Shown here piece by piece: positions 27,016 to 36,578 of a stretch of 64,000 nucleotides of DNA. Position numbers and translations under genes: made by a program. Each line of letters begins with the position of its first letter. Positions within the stretch are counted from its first letter, which is position 1. The notes beneath the pieces were generated by a model, which saw only the letters and a list, made by a program, of their open reading frames with translations, had not been told where the DNA came from and made no database searches. This DNA comes from Iodobacter sp. BJB302 (GTDB lineage: Bacteria > Pseudomonadota > Gammaproteobacteria > Burkholderiales > Chitinibacteraceae), in the NCBI RefSeq assembly GCF_002735645.1, contig NZ_PDZG01000014.1, positions 1 to 64,000 on the forward strand. Reading direction: 5' to 3'.

Positions 27016-29634
27016 ATGACACTCCAAAGCACCCCAATTAATCGCCTCGATTACACCCCGCCAGCCTTTTTGATCGACCGGGTGGATCTTACTTTTGAGC
27101 TGGATGAGAGCCAGACCCGGGTGAAATCCCGCCTGGTGCTCAAGCGTAACCCCGAGGCCGCCCCCCTGTTACCGCTGGAGCTGGCAGGCGAAGAGCTGAC
27201 ACTTGAATCGATCAAGTTAGACGGCGCGCCACTGAAGAGCGATGCTTATACAGTTACGGCCAAAGGCCTAGTCATCGAGGCCATGCCCGATGAAGCCATT
27301 CTAGAAATCGTCACGATTATCAACCCGCTCACCAACACCAGCTTAAACGGGCTGTATGTTTCTAGCGGTAATTTTATTACCCAGTGCGAAGCCGAAGGCT
27401 TTCGCAAGATTACTTATTATTTAGATCGTCCTGATGTGATGGCTAAGTTCACCACCACCATCATTGCCGATAAAACCCGCTACCCTGTGCTGCTTTCTAA
27501 CGGCAATCGCGTAGACAGCGGCCAGATGGATAAAAACCGCCACTGGGTAAAATGGGTTGATCCGTTTAAAAAACCGGCTTATCTGTTTGCACTGGTTGCC
27601 GGTAAATTAGTCATGCTGGCCGATCAGCACACCACGCCAAGTGGCCGCCAGGTGGCGCTGGAGATTTTTGTAGAGCCGGGCAATCTGGATAAATGCCACC
27701 ACGCCATGGCCGCCATTAAAAAAGCCATGCGCTGGGATGAAGAGCGCTTTGGCTTGGAATACGATCTGGACACCTATATGATCGTTGCCACCAGCGACTT
27801 CAATATGGGCGCGATGGAAAACAAAGGCCTGAATATTTTCAACACCAAATATGTGCTGGCCAAGCCTGAAACGGCTACCGACGTCGATTTTGACGGCATT
27901 GATGCCGTGGTTGCACACGAATACTTTCATAACTGGACCGGCAATCGTGTGACCTGCCGCGACTGGTTCCAGCTCAGCCTTAAAGAAGGGCTGACTGTAT
28001 ATCGCGATCAGGAATTCTCCAGCGATATCGGCAGCCGCTCGGTTGAGCGTATTAATAATGTGAAAGCCCTGCGCGAAATGCAATTTGCCGAAGATGCAGG
28101 CCCGCAAGCGCACTCGGTTCGCCCTGAGGCTTACTCAGAAATTAATAATTTCTACACCATGACCATTTACGAGAAAGGCTCGGAAGTGGTGCGCATGTAT
28201 GCCACCCTACTGGGCCGTGAAGGTTTCCGTAAGGGGATGGATCTCTACTTTAAGCGCCACGATGGCCAGGCCGTGACCTGTGATGATTTCCGCGCAGCAA
28301 TGTCTGACGCCAACGGCGTAGATCTTACTCAGTTTGAAGAATGGTATAAGCAAGCAGGCACGCCGGAACTGGCCATCAGCAGCCAATACGATGCCGATGC
28401 AAAAACTTACACCCTGAATATCAAGCAAAGCTGCCCGGCCACACCGGGCCAGGCCGAAAAGCGCCCCTTCCATATCCCACTGGCACTGGGCCTTTTGGAT
28501 AAGCATGGCAAAGATTTACCACTGCAATTAGCAGGCGAAGCGGTTGCACAGGGCACAACCCGTGTACTGGAGCTGACAGCTACCAGCCACAGCTTTAGCT
28601 TTATCAATATTGACGAAGCGCCAACGCCATCCTTGCTGCGTGATTTCTCGGCCCCTGTGAAGCTCAACTACGCTTACAGCGATGAAGAGCTGGTGTTTCT
28701 GATGGCCAACGACAGCGATGCCTTTAATCGCTGGGAAGCGGCCAATACCTTCGCCAAAAATCTGCTGCTGGCACTTTACGCCAGCAATGAAGAGCAGCCT
28801 TTGGCCCCTGCAAGCTTTATCAATGCATTGCGTAAAGTATTAAGTGAAAAGCTTGACCCTTCGCTGATTGCCCTGATGCTGGAGCTGCCACGCGAAAACT
28901 ATCTGCTGGAGCAACTGGATGAAGTCAACCCGGCCCGCCTGCACCTGGTGCATCGCAGTATTAAAGCGCAGATCGCCCGCGAATTACGTGCTGAGCTGAT
29001 TGCAACTTACAATAAGCTCAATGATGGCAGCGCCTACCAGTATGAAAACGCCGGTAAACGCAGCCTGAAAAACATCTGCCTGGATTACCTGGCCGAGCTG
29101 GATGAGCCCTTAGTCACCGAGCTGCTTACTAAACAATATCGTCTTTCCGACAATATGACAGATCGCCTTGCCGCGCTTAAAGCACTGGTCAACCGCGACG
29201 GCGGCGAAGCACAGCTGGCTGATTTTGCGGTGCAATGGCACGACGATGCGCTGGTAATGGATAAATGGTTTGCCCTGCAATCCACCAGCCGCCGCCCCGG
29301 CGCACTCAGCCGTGTGCAGGCACTGATGGATCATCCGGCGTTTTCGATTAAAAACCCGAATAAAGTGCGCTCGCTGGTCATGGGTTTCTGCCTGCAAAAT
29401 GCAGTGCATTTCCATGCTGCAGATGGCTATGGCTACGCTTTTGCCGCAGACCGGATTATCGAACTCGACAAAATCAACCCGCAAGTCGCTGCCCGCCTGG
29501 CTTCCAGCTTTAACCGCTGGAAAAAAATGGAGCCGCAACGCAAGCAAATGATGCAAGCCGAGCTGCAACGCATTGCCCAGCAAAGCGAGCTGTCCAGTGA
29601 TCTGGCTGAGATTGTGAACAAAGCTTTAAGCTAA
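27016..29634 (+). CDS. pepN: Aminopeptidase N (M1 family)
   Basis: A cytoplasmic zinc aminopeptidase of 872 residues, the normal PepN length, which trims N-terminal residues from peptides. The substrate-recognition motif MGAMENKGLNIF and the zinc site VAHEYFHNWTGNRVTC, with the downstream Glu in LKEGLTVYRDQEF, are all intact. The C-terminal helical domain with the conserved KNPNKVRSLVMGF is complete. The gene has its own strong terminator and divergent non-coding DNA upstream. Confidence 0.95.
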   Translation: MTLQSTPINRLDYTPPAFLIDRVDLTFELDESQTRVKSRLVLKRNPEAAPLLPLELAGEELTLESIKLDGAPLKSDAYTVTAKGLVIEAMPDEAILEIVTIINPLTNTSLNGLYVSSGNFITQCEAEGFRKITYYLDRPDVMAKFTTTIIADKTRYPVLLSNGNRVDSGQMDKNRHWVKWVDPFKKPAYLFALVAGKLVMLADQHTTPSGRQVALEIFVEPGNLDKCHHAMAAIKKAMRWDEERFGLEYDLDTYMIVATSDFNMGAMENKGLNIFNTKYVLAKPETATDVDFDGIDAVVAHEYFHNWTGNRVTCRDWFQLSLKEGLTVYRDQEFSSDIGSRSVERINNVKALREMQFAEDAGPQAHSVRPEAYSEINNFYTMTIYEKGSEVVRMYATLLGREGFRKGMDLYFKRHDGQAVTCDDFRAAMSDANGVDLTQFEEWYKQAGTPELAISSQYDADAKTYTLNIKQSCPATPGQAEKRPFHIPLALGLLDKHGKDLPLQLAGEAVAQGTTRVLELTATSHSFSFINIDEAPTPSLLRDFSAPVKLNYAYSDEELVFLMANDSDAFNRWEAANTFAKNLLLALYASNEEQPLAPASFINALRKVLSEKLDPSLIALMLELPRENYLLEQLDEVNPARLHLVHRSIKAQIARELRAELIATYNKLNDGSAYQYENAGKRSLKNICLDYLAELDEPLVTELLTKQYRLSDNMTDRLAALKALVNRDGGEAQLADFAVQWHDDALVMDKWFALQSTSRRPGALSRVQALMDHPAFSIKNPNKVRSLVMGFCLQNAVHFHAADGYGYAFAADRIIELDKINPQVAARLASSFNRWKKMEPQRKQMMQAELQRIAQQSELSSDLAEIVNKALS

Positions 29635-29668
29635 TCAGCAGACGTTTTTTACAGCCCCTGCCACAACG

Positions 29669-29701
29669 AAATACCTCCGGCAATAACGGAGGTATTTTTT
29701 T
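29669..29701 (+). terminator. Terminator after pepN
   Basis: A perfect 11-base stem, AAATACCTCCG / CGGAGGTATTT, followed by TTTT. It begins 34 bases after the pepN stop. The rest of the 432-base gap to 30066 is AT-rich with no gene that I can support. Confidence 0.9.
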
Positions 29702-30066
29702 GCTTAATAAAATCAAAACTAAACACCCGGCAAGCCCATGCCCTCATCGCATTAAATAATACTTCTGCAAACCCCATCAATTCAAAACAGTCCCCCAGTA
29801 TTGAGCACAAAAATAATGGCCCCCAAAAAATCAAATCCGCACATATTTGATACAAGGCACAGCGGCTAAGGAATCCATTTAAAAAGAGGGGAAAAGAATC
29901 ATGGCAGCCTGATTTTTATACCGGCAAATAATGATAAAAACCCGGCATTACCCATAAACTGAAACATGCAATCGTATTGATCCACAGCAAAGTGCCAATC
30001 TGTGCAGATTATTACAGTAGAAGGCTGTATTTATGATTTGATCTGCTCCATTCGCCGGGGAACTTT

Positions 30067-30576
30067 ATGATTAAAGAGCTATTCAATCAAGATGATATTG
30101 CGCCATTTTTTGCGATTCTGGGCAATGCAGAGTTCGAATTATTCAATGAGAAAATTCCAGAACACCATGATTGGTTGCAACAAAAAACTGATCAGTTACT
30201 CTATTGTAAAACCCGTTTTTTTGGGATTTATACAGTGGATAAAACAGCAGCCGGTATTGCATCCGTGCGAATAGACCTGCGCCCGCCGGGCGTATGTAAT
30301 AACTGGCACAGCGCCGAAATCATGCAAATCGGTGTTCGCGCCGATTTAAAACACAAGGGCTATGGCACGCAATTACTGCAATATATTCAAGGGCAGTTAG
30401 ATGCTGTTTATTGCCTGTATTTGCACACCTACCCGGCTGATTATGATGTGATCGCTTTTTATGGAAAGAATGGCTTTATGCCCGTAGGGCTGGTACCCGA
30501 TTTTTATGGGCCAGAATTAGAAGGCAAACTTTACCTGCGTAAAGTATTGCCTATAAAAAAACAATCAAACGCATGA
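30067..30576 (+). CDS. GNAT-family N-acetyltransferase
   Basis: A soluble protein of 169 residues with a GNAT fold. The acetyl-CoA-binding motif is visible as GVRADLKHKGYGTQLLQYI, and the C-terminal segment DVIAFYGKNGFMPVG is typical. The acetyl acceptor cannot be told from sequence. It is a monocistronic gene converging on the radical SAM gene, 10 bases apart at the 3' ends. Confidence 0.82.
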   Translation: MIKELFNQDDIAPFFAILGNAEFELFNEKIPEHHDWLQQKTDQLLYCKTRFFGIYTVDKTAAGIASVRIDLRPPGVCNNWHSAEIMQIGVRADLKHKGYGTQLLQYIQGQLDAVYCLYLHTYPADYDVIAFYGKNGFMPVGLVPDFYGPELEGKLYLRKVLPIKKQSNA

Positions 30577-30586
30577 TCACAGCGGA

Positions 30587-32071
30587 CTAAGCGGCCAGAT
30601 GCACCGCCTGCCTTTGCGGTGCCGCAGTCGTTTTCCCCTTAGCCTGCTTGCCCGCGTAATCACTTGCGATCAGGCTATGCGCGGCATCCTGGGTAAGGCC
30701 CTGCTCTTGCACCAAATACTGCACCACCATTTTCGCCAGCCTGTCTAATGCAATCCGGTGCGTGGCATCAGTGTTTTGATACAGCCAGTCGCTAAAGGCC
30801 ATAAAGCGATTAAATGGCGAATCGCCAAGTAATACCGGCAGGGTATGGGCAAAGCGGCCTGAATTAGCCACTAAATCCCAATAACGTGAAAAGCGCACCA
30901 GGCGCTGCATAGTGGCAAAATCGATCACATTATTTGCAAGAATGGTGTACGGCGGGAAGCTGTCATACACCATGCCAAAATCCCCGGTATGGCGAATAAT
31001 CGGCGTGCCGCGCAGGCGTTTTAAAATACCAAATTGAATTTCATGCGGGCGCAGGGCATAGAGCTGATCAAAGCCACGGCCAAAGCTCGCCATATCTTCC
31101 CCCGGCAAGCCCGCAATTAAATCCACATGTAAATGCGCGTGCGAATGATTGATCAGCCAGGAAATATTATCCGCCGCTTTTTCATTATTTTGCTTACGGC
31201 TAACCAGCGCTTGCACTTCAGGATTAAAGCTTTGAATGCCAATCTCAAATTGCAAAGCTCCGGCAGGAAACTGACTAATGCCCGCCTTTAAGGCCTCGGG
31301 CAAATGATCGGGCACCACTTCAAAATGCGCGAACACCGGGTCATCCGGATGGGCGGCAATTTTATCCAGAAAGAACTGCATAATCTTTAAACTGGATTTG
31401 ATATTCAGATTAAAAGTGCGGTCCACAAATTTAAACAAGCGCGCGCCGCGCTGATACAGCATTTCCATCTCGGCCAGAAACACATCCAGATCAAAGGGCC
31501 AGGCTGTTTTATCCAACGCCGACAAACAGAATTCACACTTAAACGGGCAGCCTCGGGAAGCCTCCACATACAGGGTGCGGTGGGCGATATCTTCATCGGT
31601 ATAGAGGGAATACGGCAGCACTAAGTCATTGAGTGGCGGCTGCACCCCCACATGGGTTTTCATCAAAGGCTGCGGGCCTTGCAAAATTTGCTTACAAAGC
31701 TGCGGCAGTGTCACCTCGCCCCAGCCGGTAATTAAATAATCCGCCTGCTTAACAATACTTTGCTCGGCGCTTTCATAAGACACCTCGGGCCCGCCAAGGA
31801 TAATCTTGATCTGCGGCGCAACGCGTTTAAGCATCGCCACCACCCGCTCGGTTTCCTCCACATTCCAGATATACACACCAAAGCCAATGATATTGGGCTT
31901 CTTAGCCAGCAAGCGCTCGACGATCTCCGTGGTTTTGGTGCCAATCACAAACTCCGCCAGCTGCGTCTCGCCCTGTAAATCGCCCATATTGGCCAGCAAA
32001 TAGCGCAGCCCAAGGGAAGCATGGGTGTAGCGGGCATTGAGAGTAGAAAGAATAATCGACATGGCAGACAT
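30587..32071 (-). CDS. B12-binding radical SAM protein with DUF4080 tail
   Basis: A 494-residue radical SAM enzyme. Residues 1-130 are a cobalamin-binding Rossmann domain (STLNARYTHASLGLRYL, GFGVYIWN, ILGGPEVSYE). The radical SAM core follows with the cluster motif SRGCPFKCEFCL, and a C-terminal DUF4080-like domain completes it. Cobalamin radical SAM enzymes catalyse methylations and rearrangements, but the substrate of this subfamily is unknown to me. Either ATG of MSAMSII could be the start. Confidence 0.85.
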   Translation of the reverse strand: MSAMSIILSTLNARYTHASLGLRYLLANMGDLQGETQLAEFVIGTKTTEIVERLLAKKPNIIGFGVYIWNVEETERVVAMLKRVAPQIKIILGGPEVSYESAEQSIVKQADYLITGWGEVTLPQLCKQILQGPQPLMKTHVGVQPPLNDLVLPYSLYTDEDIAHRTLYVEASRGCPFKCEFCLSALDKTAWPFDLDVFLAEMEMLYQRGARLFKFVDRTFNLNIKSSLKIMQFFLDKIAAHPDDPVFAHFEVVPDHLPEALKAGISQFPAGALQFEIGIQSFNPEVQALVSRKQNNEKAADNISWLINHSHAHLHVDLIAGLPGEDMASFGRGFDQLYALRPHEIQFGILKRLRGTPIIRHTGDFGMVYDSFPPYTILANNVIDFATMQRLVRFSRYWDLVANSGRFAHTLPVLLGDSPFNRFMAFSDWLYQNTDATHRIALDRLAKMVVQYLVQEQGLTQDAAHSLIASDYAGKQAKGKTTAAPQRQAVHLAA

Positions 32072-32352
32072 CTGGCTGAGGCAAAGGGGGGTATTTTACG
32101 GTCTAAAGGATACTGAAGGCGATCAAATACAGGGAATACATTCAAGGTTATGCCTCGCCTGCTGTGCCTGTATAAAATCACCCCCTTCAGAAAAGCCAGT
32201 GCAGCCATCAAGAAAAAGAGCCGTAAGCAAAACACTGAACTGACAAATTTCAAGCAACGAAGCACACTTTCTACTATTTTGTATCCTTCAAACCTCCCTG
32301 TGAATACAAGCAGAGCAGCCTTATGCACACACACAACACGCTTTCCCGATTT

Positions 32353-32988
32353 ATGAAACACTTTACCTGCGCAAACTTGCTCTTATTGATTTCCATATCA
32401 AACATGGCTTTTGCTGATGACTTTGAGAACCCCGAAAAACATATCCAGCATATTTATCAAGAGTTTCTTCATGATTTATCGGCCAACGAGCAGCTAAAAA
32501 GCTGCAACGAATGGGCAATTAAAGATTATTTACTGACAAAATTCGATACATTCTTAAGCACGCAAAATTTACTGCACAATATTGGATTTAAGCAAACAGA
32601 AGAGTCTCTTTCCGGATTGCCAGATGATTTTAAAAACCAGCTAAATACAGAATTTAAAAAATATATCATTCAGGATAATTTAAGTGCCATTAAATCATTC
32701 TGCTCAGCAACAAATTTAAAAACACAAAAAAGCAATGTCGATTTTACGGTTAGCTATGTAGTCACATCAGTAAAATTAGCTAATAAAAAATCAAAACGTG
32801 TCGATTTTTTTCTTCTCAGGGGCTGGGATCATTGGCAGATCGCCGATATCATCTCTGGAAACGATTCGCTTGAAGAGAGATATCGCAATAAGTTTGGCAA
32901 AACAATTCGCACAGAAGGGTATAACGGCCTTCTTAAACAGCTTACAGAGATAAATCAAGAGAAAATAAAGCCATCACTTAGCAACTAG
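32353..32988 (+). CDS. Orphan MlaC-like exported protein
   Basis: A 211-residue exported protein with a signal peptide ending NMAFA before DDFENPEKHI. The C-terminal half resembles MlaC/Ttg2D phospholipid-binding proteins: the stretch from FFLLRGWDHWQIADII to LEERYRNKF and GYNGLLKQL has the family layout. In the usual setting MlaC is encoded with MlaDEF; none of these are here, so this is an orphan and divergent. It is rich in lysine, asparagine and aspartate codons and AT-richer than its neighbours. The ATG at 32353 starts a convincing signal peptide. Confidence 0.6.
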   Translation: MKHFTCANLLLLISISNMAFADDFENPEKHIQHIYQEFLHDLSANEQLKSCNEWAIKDYLLTKFDTFLSTQNLLHNIGFKQTEESLSGLPDDFKNQLNTEFKKYIIQDNLSAIKSFCSATNLKTQKSNVDFTVSYVVTSVKLANKKSKRVDFFLLRGWDHWQIADIISGNDSLEERYRNKFGKTIRTEGYNGLLKQLTEINQEKIKPSLSN

Positions 32989-33036
32989 CCTTTCTCTATT
33001 TTAAATGCAATAAAAAGTGTATCTTAGGCGATCAAA

Positions 33037-33384
33037 ATGCATAGCAATTTAATTCGTTTTTTTCTTATCAGCAGCTTTGCTTGTGTTCCACTATCAATAC
33101 TGACAGCATATACTTTTGGCAATAGCGGTAGTGGAGGGCCGGGTGGCTGGGGTAGCCTTTTTCCTGCCACTATGTGCTCCGCCATACTTTTAGCTCCTTT
33201 ACTTTTGGCTGTAAGCATCTCTCTAAGACTACACAAAAAGAATGCAGAAGAGCAAAAACACACATATGCAAAACTTATGCTATTACTAGCGGCTATTTCA
33301 TTATTACTTGCACTATTGTCACTGGATTTAATCCTGTCCATCATATTCAGCAACTACAAAAGCATAACAAATCTATTGTTTTAA
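33037..33384 (+). CDS. Small hypothetical membrane protein
   Basis: A 115-residue protein with three hydrophobic segments (about residues 5-25, 42-62 and 80-105), separated by a Gly-rich loop (GNSGSGGPGGWGS) and a Lys/Glu-rich loop (RLHKKNAEEQKHTYAK). I recognise no family. It starts 48 bases after the MlaC-like gene and is followed by a terminator, so the two may be cotranscribed. The ribosome binding site is weak. Confidence 0.55.
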   Translation: MHSNLIRFFLISSFACVPLSILTAYTFGNSGSGGPGGWGSLFPATMCSAILLAPLLLAVSISLRLHKKNAEEQKHTYAKLMLLLAAISLLLALLSLDLILSIIFSNYKSITNLLF

Positions 33385-33407
33385 ACATTTATCAACCTTT
33401 ACCCCAT

Positions 33408-33440
33408 AAAAAAGCCAGATCATCCAATCTGGCTTTTTAA
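33408..33440. terminator. Terminator between converging genes
   Basis: An 11-base stem, AAAAGCCAGAT / ATCTGGCTTTT, with the loop CATCCA. It is flanked by A on the left and T on the right and so serves both strands. It lies just past the stops of the membrane protein and the site-2 protease. Confidence 0.88.
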
Positions 33441-33461
33441 ATTTATAAACTATGCAGCACC

Positions 33462-34559
33462 TTAACTTTTTAAAACCTGCAAAGGCATACGCAGCATTTC
33501 GTCGCCATGGCTGGCAAAATACCAGATGATGCCAATCAATGCGCCAACGGTGATTAAATACCAAACCGTAGAGAAGATTTGCCCATAGCGATCCAGCGGC
33601 AACAGATGGCTTTGATGACGGCCGCGCCATTCAAAAATAATTTCTACACTGCCAATCAATAATAAAAACCCAAGTAATGCCAGACCCAGTGAATAGCTGA
33701 TAAACACGCCCAGCGCAGCACCAACCACGCAGGCGATGAGCCCTAGTTTGCTATTCATTGAAAAGCTAATACTTTTTAAAATATGCCCGCCATCGAGTGG
33801 CAGAATAGGTAATAGATTAAACAGATTAAGCAATGCATTAAAGGTAGCCAAACCCGCAAACAGCATCGAGCCCGTCAGCCAATAGATAATCAGGCAGGCA
33901 ATTGATAACAACAAGCCAAAGCTTGGCCCCATAATGGAAATCACCACATCCTGCCAGCGGGTATTAATTTTCTCATCTGACAAGGCCAGCCCGCCCATAA
34001 AGGGGATTAAATAAATACCTTTGGTTTTTAAACCAAAGTATTTCATCGCCCTAATATGCCCATATTCATGAAAAACCAAACAGGCAATCAGCGCAATTGC
34101 AAATTGGAAAGAAAACAACCATGAATAGGCGGCAACACTGGCCCCGGCCAGGGCCACCTTAACCAGTTTGGCACTTTTAAGCAGTTTCAGCGCCAGCGCG
34201 CCCAAGCCCAAAATACTGAGTTTATTTGGCTTTATATTTTGATTGACCGGCGTTTGCCGTTCAATATCCTGCGTATTACGCACGCCTTTAAGCGCCTCTT
34301 TTTCATCAATCAATAAGCGATAATTGAGAATAAAAGGCTGCCATTGCAAATCTGTTTCAAGATGAACACGCGTCGTTGCCGCAGTGCCATCTGGGCTGAC
34401 TGCCGAAAGCTCAAATTGCAAAACACTTAAGCCTTCGCGCTCAGCCGAGGCATTTTTTTCAGCAACTAAGGTATTGCCCCAAAATAGCTGCTGCCAGCCC
34501 GCTGGCGTGCCCTCAAGCCTGAGCGATTTTCCGAGGCAATTAATATTTAATAATTCCAC
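33462..34559 (-). CDS. Site-2 protease-like (M50) membrane metalloprotease
   Basis: An integral membrane zinc protease of 365 residues. The N-terminal 125 or so residues are a soluble region, followed by five or six membrane segments. The active site HEYGHIRAMKYFG (HExxH) and the second zinc-ligand motif LPILPLDGGHILKS are both intact. The family cleaves transmembrane substrates; which substrate is unknown here. The start is a GTG at 34559, the only plausible start at this N-terminus, with GGAT upstream. Confidence 0.82.
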   Translation of the reverse strand: MELLNINCLGKSLRLEGTPAGWQQLFWGNTLVAEKNASAEREGLSVLQFELSAVSPDGTAATTRVHLETDLQWQPFILNYRLLIDEKEALKGVRNTQDIERQTPVNQNIKPNKLSILGLGALALKLLKSAKLVKVALAGASVAAYSWLFSFQFAIALIACLVFHEYGHIRAMKYFGLKTKGIYLIPFMGGLALSDEKINTRWQDVVISIMGPSFGLLLSIACLIIYWLTGSMLFAGLATFNALLNLFNLLPILPLDGGHILKSISFSMNSKLGLIACVVGAALGVFISYSLGLALLGFLLLIGSVEIIFEWRGRHQSHLLPLDRYGQIFSTVWYLITVGALIGIIWYFASHGDEMLRMPLQVLKS

Positions 34560-34619
34560 AGCGTATCCAATTTAATAAAAAATCAACAGTGCATAAAAAC
34601 TGAGCGAATAAGTATATTT

Positions 34620-34800
34620 TACGGGTTTACAGATATTTAGGGGAAATCACAAACCACCCGGGCCGAAGTGATCTTAGCTAGGTTTTGTGACCCGGGCCGC
34701 GACCGTGACTCTGATCTGTTTAGTTTCATCCCGTTCAGGCGCTTATCCGGTCTCGGTGCATGCGTCCACAATGTAAGCAAAAACGCATAAAAAAATATCA
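34620..34800. other. Non-coding GC-rich stretch with a repeated ACCCGGGCCG
   Basis: The gap between the M50 gene and the terminator of the next gene holds two direct copies of ACCCGGGCCG (near 34657 and 34691) about 34 bases apart, then a stretch (GACCGTGACTCTGATCTG and onward) denser in G+C than the flanks. No open frame in it looks coding. It may be a decayed mobile element or an RNA. I cannot place it. Confidence 0.3.
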
Positions 34801-34806
34801 TCCGCA

Positions 34807-34839
34807 GCAAAAAGGCCGCAATACCATTGCGGCCTTTGC
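34807..34839 (-). terminator. Terminator of the secreted glycosidase-like gene
   Basis: Stem GCAAAAAGGCCGCAAT / ATTGCGGCCTTTGC with a three-base loop. Read on the minus strand it ends in TTTTTGC. It lies 20 bases after the stop at 34860. Confidence 0.88.
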
Positions 34840-34859
34840 AAACCTGTTTTATTCAGGTT

Positions 34860-35903
34860 TTAATGCCTTGCCGCAGGCAGCCGTTTTAATACTTCATTCG
34901 TAAAATAGGGCTCGTCTTCTACCCAGAATATATAGTCCAAACCCAGGTAATTCTGACCAAATTTCAGAATATCATCCACCGTATTTTTCTTGCCGGTTTT
35001 AGGGTTGATTTGACGAAGATTACCATCCTGCACCGCCATACCTTTGACCAGTTTATTAGGATAGTCTTTAAAAAACCCATAGGTTTGCGCCATATGGCTT
35101 TTGCGGTAGGGCATTAAATCTGGCCCGCCAATTCCCATTTTCAGCGATTTAGCCAGGGCAAACAGCCCGCTCATATAACCCTTATCATCGCCTGGCAGCC
35201 ATTCATCCGGCAGGAAATTTAAATAAACCATGGCAGTGGATTTTTTAAACGACCCCGCCAATATGCGCATATTGTCGCCAATCGCATCCACATAGGCTTT
35301 AGGATTGAAATCCTGAGGGAAAGTGGTCGTGCCATCTGCATTTTCAGTGCCAACATCAATCGAGCTTTCGCTAAAATTTATCCCCGCAATCTTGCCATCA
35401 AATTCACGGCCCAATTGCCGGATAAGTTTTTGATAACGTTCCCGAACGGGTGGCTCCCACATTTTAGGCGACCAGCCATATTCATCATCCGTAACCGGCT
35501 TATTAGGGTCCCGCTCTGGCGCACTCAGCATACTTTGCTTAATCGCTCCGCCCTTATAAACAGGGTCTTGCAAAAGATAGTCAGGCACATTGGGGCGGGG
35601 TGAAAAAGACTTTTCCTGCAGCTGAATCCACAGCTTTTTATTCATCGAATTTAAATAGGCGATATCCGCTTTAATAGCGCTAAAATCATAATGATCTTTA
35701 GTTGGCTCAAGATCCCGCCATTTATAAACAATTTGCGCGCCACTAAAGCGCGGATCAAGCAGACCTTTATCTGCCTTAATATTTTCACCACCGGCCTCGC
35801 GGTGATTGATGTAAATAAAGTGCTGCAGAGTCGGCGCGGCAGCAAAAGCCGACGAACTCATAACAGATAAAACCAGCGTAAAACTGAGAAACCGGCTTAG
35901 CAT
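34860..35903 (-). CDS. Secreted TIM-barrel glycosidase-like protein
   Basis: A 347-residue exported protein with a signal peptide ending SSAFA before APTLQHF. The mature part reads like a (beta/alpha)8 glycoside hydrolase: an early IVYKWRDLEPTKDHYDF segment as in GH5/GH42-type enzymes, a possible acid/base Glu in GINFSESSID, and a possible nucleophile Glu in IFWVEDEPYF near the end. I cannot name the GH family or the substrate. It has its own terminator and no sugar-transport neighbours. Confidence 0.65.
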   Translation of the reverse strand: MLSRFLSFTLVLSVMSSSAFAAAPTLQHFIYINHREAGGENIKADKGLLDPRFSGAQIVYKWRDLEPTKDHYDFSAIKADIAYLNSMNKKLWIQLQEKSFSPRPNVPDYLLQDPVYKGGAIKQSMLSAPERDPNKPVTDDEYGWSPKMWEPPVRERYQKLIRQLGREFDGKIAGINFSESSIDVGTENADGTTTFPQDFNPKAYVDAIGDNMRILAGSFKKSTAMVYLNFLPDEWLPGDDKGYMSGLFALAKSLKMGIGGPDLMPYRKSHMAQTYGFFKDYPNKLVKGMAVQDGNLRQINPKTGKKNTVDDILKFGQNYLGLDYIFWVEDEPYFTNEVLKRLPAARH

Positions 35904-36029
35904 AATAACTCTGCATGGGGGTGGAGGATGCTTAAATTAACCTGAATACGCCAGAGCAGATACCCAGATTATTTACATATATTAAGTAAAATCTATTTAT
36001 GCCATCCAATAGATAACAGAGCTTATGAC

Positions 36030-36578
36030 ATGCCACTACCATGCAATAAAGCAGAGCTGCTTCTGAACTTCGACAGCACTTATTCCAGGCTCATAAAAGA
36101 GCTAGCCACCATAGCGCCACAAGATACAAGATTGCCAGGAATAGAAGGTGAAATATCGGCGTGCGATTTGCTTGCCTATCAAATAGGCTGGGGGCAGCTT
36201 TTGTTGCAATGGGATAAAGACGAGTTACAAGGGAAGCCCGCACAAATGCCTGCGCCGGGTTTTAAATGGAATCAGCTTGGGCTGCTCGCCCGAAGCTTTT
36301 ACACCTATCATTGCAATTCATCATTCAGCCAATTAAATGCAGAATTTGCCGAATTAGCCGGAAAAATCCGGCAATTTATTCTGGACAATGAAGAAAGCAC
36401 GCTGTTTGAGCAGGGCCAAAGAAAATGGGCCGGGGACAAATGGCCGATCGTAAAATGGATACAAGTCAACACGATTGCCCCCTGGCAAAGTGCGTGCTCA
36501 AAACTGCGCAGATGGAAAAAACATCAGGCCCTGCCCGCTGCTGAGCGCCCTAGCGATTCTGCCTCTGCAAAGCCATAA
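36030..36578 (+). CDS. ClbS/DfsB-family protein (DUF1706)
   Basis: A 182-residue soluble, mainly helical protein that resembles the ClbS/DfsB family. ClbS is the colibactin self-protection protein that opens the toxin's cyclopropane warheads; most relatives have no tested role. Family-like segments are ISACDLLAYQIGWGQLLLQW and WPIVKWIQVNTIAPWQS. The last 55 bases overlap the end of the converging PEP-mutase-like gene, so its Pro/Ser-rich tail is encoded antisense to that gene. Confidence 0.72.
   Translation: MPLPCNKAELLLNFDSTYSRLIKELATIAPQDTRLPGIEGEISACDLLAYQIGWGQLLLQWDKDELQGKPAQMPAPGFKWNQLGLLARSFYTYHCNSSFSQLNAEFAELAGKIRQFILDNEESTLFEQGQRKWAGDKWPIVKWIQVNTIAPWQSACSKLRRWKKHQALPAAERPSDSASAKP

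Noticed and set aside
34741-34780. REP-like GCGCTTATCCGGTC stretch
   Set aside because: It loosely recalls enterobacterial REP sequences but lacks the paired stem, and only one copy is visible.
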